From: Glandiceps talaboti
Taxonomy: Eukaryota; Hemichordata; Enteropneusta; Spengelidae
DNA: 64,000 nt
Direction: 5' to 3'
NCBI RefSeq assembly: GCF_964340395.1
Contig: NC_135550.1
Coordinates: 15,328,408 to 15,392,407 of the forward strand
Positions 56,503 to 64,000 of the stretch are shown piece after piece; the stretch's first letter is position 1, and every line of letters begins with the position of its first letter. The translations under genes were made by a program, and so were the position numbers. The notes under the pieces are model-generated. The model made no database searches, had not been told where the DNA came from, and was given only the letters and a program-made list of their open reading frames with translations.

Positions 56503-59500
56503 AACTAAATTATTTTTAATGCATCGATTTTGATTACCATGAAATTTAAAATGCTTGCACAAATTACAACCTTTGTGTGCGCACTTCTTTGAGCAGTATT
56601 TCTTTCGTATTTTTCTTACAGACGAAACTTGCCAAACCCTCACGGTAAAATCATGTATGCAAGTACTATCGTATTCCTCAGCGATGTTTCCAAACACGTT
56701 TGTTGGGAACCAGGCAAACGCGTCTTTGATCGTCGACGCAGTGCAGAACCTTACTTCCTGTTCCAATAACACATTACTTTTTGTATGTGCTTTGGTTGCA
56801 CCGGAGTGTATGTCAGATGGGTTTGAAGAATGGCCGTGTCGATCACTTTGTGAAGAAGTGCAGGAAGGATGCTTGACAGCAGGAAATAGCGATATTATGG
56901 GTGCTATGAACTGTGACGATTTTCCAGTATCATCAACTATATGTCCAGGTAAATTAACACTATTGTTGTTATATCTGAATGTGTTGTACGGGGACTTTTC
57001 ACTCTTGGTTAGGATGACCTTACATTTGTTCTATGTTTTTTCATTACTTTTAAATGGCAACTATGGGTAGGTCGGTCGATTAGAAACAAAAAAGTACAAA
57101 AAAGTACAAAATCGTCTTCATGTTTCTTTGCCTCTCCTTTTCCTCCTCTCTATCTTCTTTTTATTGGATTCCTGGTAACAGCCATCTCCCAGTTTCTCTA
57201 CACAATTGCCATGCTCTCAGCTCCCTACTTGAATATAATGACTTCCGTGATGAAAGAAATGTTCTCTTTGTGAACAAGTGTCGTCGTCGTCGTCATGACT
57301 GTATACGACTTCGACAGTCAAGACACTTGCTTATTCTTGCCAGAGATATTTCTAGTTTGTATGCCTTACAACGTATGGCCAACGAGAATTGTTGTCTATC
57401 ATGCATGTGGAAATACTGTATATACTTTTTATATTGGTATTACGAAAATTATTCTTGCATCGGTCGTCCCAGAGACACAGGTTCTTACAAATGTGAAAAC
57501 ATCCCGTGTGATAAAACACTCCCATAATATTCCTCAGTTAATCCGCAACTGTTGATTCGGTGGAAGTCAGTAGTATTTACATTAAAAAAGTTATGCAATG
57601 TGGAAGTATATCATACATGTAACTTTGTTGTGTATCTTCAATTTTTCTGCAGCTGTAACGTCACATGAGAACTTGGTTGTATAATAAGGACATCACTTGT
57701 CACTTTCAAAGTATTTTCACTTTTTGGATTTCATTCCAGTTTGTAGTATTGATACATGTAACAGATAAAAGCGTTAAGATCACGAATTGCAGCACATTTC
57801 AAGATCTTGACAAAGAGGGCGCTACAGTATCTTCTCTTTCAAATTGTGCTCAGACCGTCTAGACTATGACAATTCCAAGGCGATTAGTCATAGTGGTTCT
57901 GGAAATCTAATTGGATATATAAACAGGGACTTCGCACTTATCTGTGTATATATATTGACGTCAGATTATATCAATCAGTACTCTATGAGCGTTCACTTAG
58001 CTCTTATTTTGCTGTTTCAGGAAACTTCTCGGCGTCCAATTTCAGCGAGTGCGAAAACGTCACGGAATCGACGTGTAAGGCTGTCTTGCCGTACGACTTT
58101 GCCCTTCTTTCAAGCGACGGACTGACCTCCCAAAGTGACGTAACTCCCTACGTGGATGACTTGGTGAACAGGAACTGTTCTGAATACGCGGCTTTATTCA
58201 TGTGTGGAATACTTTTGCCAGAGTGTTCTTTAACTGGGGACCCACTGATGCCGTGTAAATCCCTATGTGAACAAGTCGAGATGGAATGTGCAACAGAAGA
58301 TGATATATGGGTGGACTGTACTTCACTCCCTGATGATGGTAATCCTAATATGTACTGCCCAGGTAAGAACATCTCAAAGATACCACTGTACTCGATATGC
58401 TCTTTCATTCACTGAATAATCGACTAAAATTAATCCACAGCCACAGTCAAGCCGTGTTATTTGTCTAATTTGTGTATTTTTTTATTTAGGCAACAAAATA
58501 AGCAATTGCTTATGGCTTAAAATGACCACAGTACTTTCAATCATTGCCACATGGCCATAACATAACATTGTGATGAACGATCCTCGACTAAACTGATCGC
58601 TGCAGTCAATCATTGACACTCTCCAACCAATCTGGTAGTAAAATTCGTTGTAGGAATCGATAATTGCGCCTTTTAAGGCCTTCGCTATAGCCCATAGGCT
58701 AGTTCAACAGGCTAGTTGTAGAGTTGTGAGAGGGCTTTAACTACCACCATTCATAAAATGCGCATGATTATTTAGTAAAATCATTAATATCTAGAATTGC
58801 ACATGGATCATATGGTATATTTGATTTCAAATGAGAGATTACATTGTAGAACGTATACAGTCCGTGACAAATTGCGTCCAACCCTTAATGAAAATAATAG
58901 TTTGTATTTTGAATACATTAGTGACAAATTTTGTTCAACCCTTCGACTTCGATGAAAATAGCAGTGGCTTGTACTTGGAACGAGCTTTGCTATTTTTATT
59001 ACATTTTTAAAACTTTACTTCCAGGATTGTCTTCTGAGAATGATCAATGTGACAACATTACAGTATCGTACTGCACATCAATACTCCCCTATGATACTGT
59101 CAGTAGGACAAGTTTAATATATGGGAGTCAGACATTTGCCTTTTACAGTGTGAGTGGTATAATATCCCAAAACTGTTCTGCTTATGCCTCGGTAATTGCC
59201 TGCTGGGCACTGTTGCCAGAATGCTCACATGAAACCTCAGCAACCCATCAGTTACCTTGTCAGTCATTATGTGAGCTGGTCAAGGATGAATGCTCAGAAT
59301 ATCTTGGAAGCTCTAATACTTGGTTGAACTGTGAAGTTTTTCCTGATATTGGAAATTCTGATATATATTGTCCAGGTTTGTGTTTGGTCAGTTTCCTATG
59401 CATAAAATATCACACACTGGGAAGTAAGGTGCTACTGATAACGATAGGGGTTAATAGGTCAGAACACTACTTTCTATAGTGGCCTAAGTTAAAATAGAAG

Positions 59501-62500
59501 TTGACTTGATCAAAGTTATTGTATTTTATTGATTTCTGATTTCCCAAAAGTAAATCAAAACCCCATGACGTATAACAACCAGTGTGGCTTACTCGGGGTC
59601 ATTTACATTTACGTGAGTGATTTTGATTTTCTCTTCTTTCAGTGGTTCTAGCTTATATACATTGGCATTTATCCATCATGGGGTTATGTTATTGCTTTGT
59701 ATGTTCATCAAACAAATATCGTGACCTATAGTCAAGTCATTTTGTGAACTTGGAACGCTCACGCTCATTTGAATACACAAATCTTATTTAGAAATTTAGA
59801 GTATTGCACAGTAACGATAATGCAAATATCAGTAGTATTGGTGCGCACCTATGCAAGGAATCACCAGTATTCTAACATGTAATACTCGTTATATTTTGAC
59901 CATTTAATATGATATCCTAACCACTTATAAAATGCAGTGGTAATTGGTACGTGTAGTTAAAAGTAAAAATATTGCATATGAATCACAAGAAGAGTGGGTT
60001 TGTAGTAATATTTCTTTTGTACACTTTGATTCAATGTCTTAAAAGCATTACCTCTCCAAAGTTAATTATCCTGTGAAACTGTTCTTGATGATGATGATGA
60101 TGAGCTATCCTCGATCGAATTTAGAAAAAAAACTACATGACATTTTTCTTGTGATCGCTGCAATCAATCATTGATAATCTTCAGCCATTCAATTGCGCAT
60201 TAAAGACCTTGGCTATAACGTTTAGGCAAGTTCAAATGTTATAGAATTGTGAGAGAGCTCTAACTAACATCACTCATTAAATGTCCATGATTATTTAGTC
60301 AAACAATTAATATCTAAAATCCACATTGGATTATAGTTTGTATTGGATTTCAAATGATAGCATTAGCATTGTAGAAAGTATACAATTCAATTCGTGACAA
60401 ATTGCGTCCACCCCTTCAACGATGATGAAAATAACAGATTGTATTCTGAATAGATTCCTGAGAATTTCGTCTAAATGTTATGACTACAATGAAAATAGCA
60501 GCGGATTGTACTTTAAATGAGCTTTGCTATTTTGATTACATTTTTAAAACTTTACTTCCAGGATTGTCTTCTGAGAATGATCAATGTAACAACATTACAG
60601 TATCGTACTGCACATCAATACTCCCCTATGATACTGTCAGTAGAACAAGTTTAATATATGGGAGTCAGACATTTGCCTTCAACCGTGTCAGTGGTATAAT
60701 ATCCCAAAACTGTTCTGCTTATGCCTCGGTAATTGCCTGCTGGGCACTGTTGCCAGAATGCTCACATGAAACTTCAGCAACCCATCAGTTACCTTGTCAG
60801 TCATTGTGTGAGCTGGTCAAGGATGAATGCTCAGCATATCTTGGAAGCTATGATACTTGGTTGAACTGTGATGTTTTTCCTGATATTGGAAATTCTGATA
60901 TATATTGTCCAGGTTTGTGTTTGGTCAGTTTCCTATGCATAGAATATCACACACTGGGAAGTAAGGTGCTACTGATAACGATGGGGGTTAATAGCTCAGA
61001 ACACTTTCTATAGTGGCCTAAGTTAAAATAGAAGTGGACTTGATCAAAGTTATTGTATTTTAATGATTTCTGATTTCCCAAAAGTATATCAGAACCCCAT
61101 GACGCATAACAACCAGTGTGGCTTACTCGGGGCCATTTACATTTACATGAGTGATTTTGATTTTCTCTCTTTTTAGTGGTCTTAGCTTATATACATTGGC
61201 ATTTATGCATCATGGGGTTATGTTATTACTTTATATGTTCATCAAACAAATTTCGTGACCTATAGTCAAGTCATTTTGTGAACATGGAACGCTCACGCTC
61301 ATTTGAATACACAAATCTTATTTAGAAATTTAGAGTATTGCACAGTAACGACAATGTAAATATCAGTAGTATTGGTGCGCACCTATGCAAGGAATCACCA
61401 GTATTCTAACATGTAATACTCGTTATATTTTGACCAATTTAATATGATATCCTAACCACTTATAAAAATGCAGTGGTAATTGGTACATGTAGTTAAAAGT
61501 AGACTCATTCCATGTGAATCACAAGAAGAGTGGTTTTGTAGTAATATTTCTTCTGATTCAATGTCTTAGAAGCATTACCTCTCCAAAGTTAATTATCAAG
61601 AGAAACTGTTCTTGATGATGATGAGCTATCCTCGAGCGAATTTAGAAAAAAGTGCCTGATGTTTTTCTTCTGATAGCTGCAATAAATCATTGATAATCTT
61701 CAGCCATTCAATTGCGCCTTAACGGCCTTGGCTTTAACGTTTAGGCAAGTTCAAAGGTTGTACAATTGTGAGAGAGCTCTAACTAACATCAACCATTCAA
61801 TGTCCATGATTATTTAGTCAAATCATTAATATCTAAAATCCACATTGGATTATAGTTTGTGTTGGATTTCAAATGATAGCATTACCATTGTAGAAAGTGT
61901 ACTATTAAATTCGTGACAAATTGCGTCCAACCCTTCGACGATGATGAAAATAACAGATTGTATTCTGAATAGATTCCTGAGAATTTCGTCTAAATGTTAT
62001 GACTACAATGAAAATAGCAGCGGATTGTACTTTAAATGAGCTTTGCTATTTTGATTACATTTTTAAAACTTTACTTCCAGGAGTGTCTTCTGAGAATGAT
62101 CAATGTGACGACATTACAGTATTGTACTGCACATCAATACTCCCTTATGATACTGTCAGTAGGACAAGTTTAATATATGGGAGTCAGACATTTGCCTTCA
62201 ACCGTGTCAGTGGTATAATATCCCAAAACTGTTCTGCTTATGCCTCGGTAATTGCCTGCTGGGCACTGTTGCCAGAATGCTCACATGAAACTTCAGCAAC
62301 CCATCAGTTACCTTGTGAGTCATTGTGTGAGATGGTCAAGGATGAATGCTCAGCATATCTTGGAAGCTATGATACTTGGTTGAACTGTGAGGTTTTTCCT
62401 GATATTGGAAATTCTGATATATATTGTCCAGGTTTGTGTTTGGTCAGTTTCCTATGCATAGAATATCACACACTGGGAAGTAAGGTGCTACTGATAACGA

Positions 62501-63951
62501 TGGGGGTTAATAGCTCAGAACACTACTTTCTATAGTGGCCTAAGTTAAAATAGAAGTGGACTCGATCAAAGTTATTGTATTTTAATGATTTCTGATTTCC
62601 CAAAAGTATATCAGAACCCCATGACGCAGAACAACCAGTGTGGCTTACTGGGGGTCATTTACATTTACGTGAGTGAATTCGATTTTCTCTTCTTTTAGTG
62701 GTTCTAGCTTATATACATTGGCATTTATGCATCATGGGGTTATGTTATTACTTTATATGTTCATCAAACAAATTTCGTGACCTATAGTCAAGTCATTTTG
62801 TGACCTTGTAACGCTCACGCCCATTTGAATACACAAATCTTATTTAGAAAGTTAGAGTATTGCACAGTAACGATAATGCAAATATCAGTAGTATTGGTGC
62901 GCACCTATGCAAGGAATCACCAGTATTCTAACATGTAATACTCGTTATATTTTGACCATTTAATATGATATCCTAACCACTTATAAAATGCAGTGGTAAT
63001 TGGTACATGTAGTTAAAAGTAAAAATATTGCACGTGAATCACAAGAAGAGTGGTTTTGTAGTAATATTTCTTTTAATTCAATGTCTTAGAAGCATTACCT
63101 CTCCAAAGTTAATTATCCTGTGAAACTGTTCTTGATGATGATGAGCTATCCTCGATCGAATTAAAAAAAAACTACATGACATTTTTCTTGTGATCGCTGC
63201 AATCAATCATTGATAATCTTCAGCCATTCAATTGCGCCTTAAAGGCCTTGGCTATAACGTTTAGGCAAGTTCAAAGGCTATAGAATTGTGAGAGAGCTCT
63301 AGCTAACATCATTCATTAAATGTCCATGGTTATTTAGTCAAATCATTAATATCTAAAATCCACAGTGGATTATAGTTTGTGTTTGATTTCAAATGATAGC
63401 ATTAGCATTGTAGAAAGTATGCAATTCAATTCGTGACAAATTGCGTCCAACCCGTCGACGATGATGAAAATAGCAGATTATATTTTGAATAGATTCCTGA
63501 GAATTTCGTCTAAATGTTATGACTACAATGAAAATAGCAGCGGATTGTACTTTAAATGAGCTTTGCTATTTTTATTACATTTTTAAAACTTTACTTCCAG
63601 GAGTGTCTTCTGAGAATGATCAATGTGATGACATTACAGTATCGTACTGCACATCAATACTCCCCTATGATACTGTCAGTAGGACAAGTTTAATATATGG
63701 GAGTCAGACATTTGCCTTCAACCGTGTCAGTGGTATAATATCCCAAAACTGTTCTGCTTATGCCTCGATAATTGCCTGCTGGGCACTGTTGCCAGAATGC
63801 TCACATGAAACTTCAGCAACCCATCAGTTACCCTGTCAGTCATTGTGTGAGCTGGTCAAGGATGAATGCTCAGCATATCTTGGAAGCTATGATACTTGGT
63901 TGAACTGTGATCTTTTTCCTGATATTGGAAATTCTGATATATATTGTCCAG
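54577..63951 (+). CDS. Secreted/ectodomain protein with LDLa and tandem frizzled domains (3' partial)
   Basis: Exons 54532-54667 (CDS from ATG at 54,577), 55524-55718, 56622-56948, 58021-58362, 59025-59375, 60562-60912, 62081-62431 and 63601-63951; coding junctions all phase 1. The product starts with a signal peptide, then a Ser/Asp-rich linker, one LDLa module and at least six frizzled cysteine-rich domains; the gene continues past the window. LDLa with frizzled modules recalls corin-type proteins, but no protease or SRCR domain is visible, so no orthology is claimed. Frizzled CRDs bind Wnt or lipid ligands in known proteins, so a secreted Wnt-binding decoy or multivalent receptor is possible (inference). 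Confidence 0.85.
54820..54885. repeat. (CAA)n microsatellite
   Basis: CAA triplet run in the first coding-side intron, preceded by an AAAC run. Poly-Gln/Thr and antisense Cys/Leu frames are artefacts. Confidence 0.95.
55524..55718 (+). CDS. Ser/Asp-rich linker and LDLa module exon
   Basis: Exon of 195 nt, phase 1-1. First ~37 residues are Ser/Asp-rich; then an LDL-receptor class A module with six Cys: CFPC, SCIP, VCDGIKDC, then DNAVDELNC. The acidic DGIKDC/DNAVDE calcium site is present. Donor GTAAGA. Confidence 0.88.
56214..56504. repeat. (GTAT)n, (GTGC)n and (GT)n microsatellite
   Basis: About 290 bases of tetra- and dinucleotide runs ending about 115 bases upstream of the first frizzled exon. 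Long open frames on both strands (Met-Tyr-Val-Cys and Ile-His-Thr types) are artefacts. Confidence 0.95.
56622..56948 (+). CDS. Frizzled CRD exon 1
   Basis: Phase 1-1 exon of 327 nt. Ten-Cys frizzled pattern in order: ETCQ, SCMQ, TSCSN, VCAL, ECMS, PCRS, LCEE, GCLT, NCDD, ICPG. Conserved LFVCALVAPEC and PCRSLCEEV motifs. It is distinct in sequence from the later copies. Confidence 0.9.
56949..58020 (+). other. Intron between frizzled exons 1 and 2
   Basis: About 1.07 kb. Open stretches at 57,120-57,555 and 57,665-57,862 lack recognisable domains or consistent splice pairs, and frizzled exon 1 joins exon 2 in phase without them. Confidence 0.5.
58021..58362 (+). CDS. Frizzled CRD exon 2
   Basis: Phase 1-1 exon of 342 nt after GTTTCAG. 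Ten Cys in the order ECEN, TCKA, NCSE, MCGI, ECSL, PCKS, LCEQ, ECAT, DCTS, YCPG. Intermediate between exon 1 and the recent array; donor GTAAGA. Confidence 0.9.
59025..59375 (+). CDS. Frizzled CRD exon 3 (array unit 1)
   Basis: Phase 1-1 exon of 351 nt. Ten Cys: QCDN, YCTS, NCSA, ACWA, ECSH, PCQS, LCEL, ECSE, NCEV, YCPG. Carries AFYSVSG where later copies have AFNRVSG. The donor is GTTTGT, weaker than the GTAAGA of exon 2. Confidence 0.9.
60562..60912 (+). CDS. Frizzled CRD exon 4 (array unit 2)
   Basis: 351-nt phase 1-1 exon, ten Cys intact. About nine substitutions by eye against exon 5, including a Cys-flanking NN/DD difference near the start and QS/ES near LPC. Donor GTTTGT. Confidence 0.9.
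62081..62431 (+). CDS. Frizzled CRD exon 5 (array unit 3)
   Basis: 351-nt phase 1-1 exon, ten Cys intact. Differs from its neighbours by VLYCTS in place of VSYCTS and by LPCESLCEM. Donor GTTTGT. Confidence 0.9.
63601..63951 (+). CDS. Frizzled CRD exon 6 (array unit 4)
   Basis: 351-nt phase 1-1 exon, ten Cys intact, with NCDLFPDI near its end. Only the first ~50 bases of the following intron are inside the window, so further units are likely beyond it. Confidence 0.88.
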
Positions 63952-64000
63952 GTTTGTGTTTGGTCATCAGTTTCCTGTGTATGAAATATCACACACTGGG

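Larger units (their letters stand above)
58500..64000 (+). repeat. Tandem array of ~1.52 kb units, each with one frizzled exon
   Basis: Exon starts at 59,025, 60,562, 62,081 and 63,601 are spaced 1,537, 1,519 and 1,520 bases, and intron sequence is nearly identical throughout. The first unit is the most diverged, especially upstream of its exon (58,500-59,000). The array continues beyond the window. Confidence 0.93.

Noticed and set aside
56214-56504. Regular GTAT array considered as a CRISPR-like or satellite structure
   Set aside because: Simple tetranucleotide run without distinct spacers, in animal DNA.
57120-57555. Two overlapping open frames between frizzled exons
   Set aside because: No domain pattern and no splice pair that keeps the phase; flanking frizzled exons join directly.

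Overview
The window is eukaryotic nuclear DNA from a marine-type invertebrate animal. Exons are short and flanked by consensus GT/AG splice sites, introns are AT-rich and crowded with microsatellites, and the protein families are animal-specific (polycystin, C-type lectin, CUB, PAN/Apple, frizzled, LDLa). The mix of domains would suit an invertebrate deuterostome such as an amphioxus or hemichordate, but the sequence alone does not fix the species. No prokaryotic gene, rRNA, convincing tRNA or CRISPR array was seen. Both recognisable genes are on the + strand.

Region 1 (1-40,101) is one very large polycystin-1-family gene whose 5' end lies outside the window. Joining every exon I could place gives an uninterrupted frame of about 4,480 residues. 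The extracellular part is a PAN/Apple-CUB-C-type lectin cassette repeated five times, followed by a sixth PAN exon with a long Thr/Pro mucin-like stalk. Four of the six PAN exons carry a Thr-rich stalk. Then come a REJ-like region, a GAIN/GPS autocleavage site, the first membrane span, a PLAT domain, the remaining polycystin spans with the TOP domain and channel core, and a cytoplasmic tail with a strongly basic patch and a zinc-finger-like Cys/His motif. Much of the cassette array was made by local duplication: the segment starting at 1 is repeated from 8,631. Decayed exons, insertions and a chimeric CUB exon record its history.

Region 2 (40,102-54,531) is about 14.4 kb without a convincing protein-coding gene. 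It holds candidate 3' ends for the polycystin gene, a frameshifted 3' fragment of a LINE-type retrotransposon, a palindromic MITE-like element with a relative in a polycystin intron, a dispersed ~90 bp repeat pair, microsatellites, and a TATA box followed by a strong splice donor that may be the untranslated first exon of the next gene.

Region 3 (54,532-64,000) is the 5' part of a secreted or ectodomain gene: signal peptide, Ser/Asp-rich linker, one LDL-receptor class A module, and at least six frizzled cysteine-rich domains, one per exon. The last four frizzled exons sit in near-identical ~1.52 kb tandem units that run off the window end, so the array is recent and its true length is unknown.

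In both genes the duplicated extracellular exons begin and end in intron phase 1, so exons can be gained, lost or skipped without breaking the frame. That shared feature probably explains how both arrays grew.
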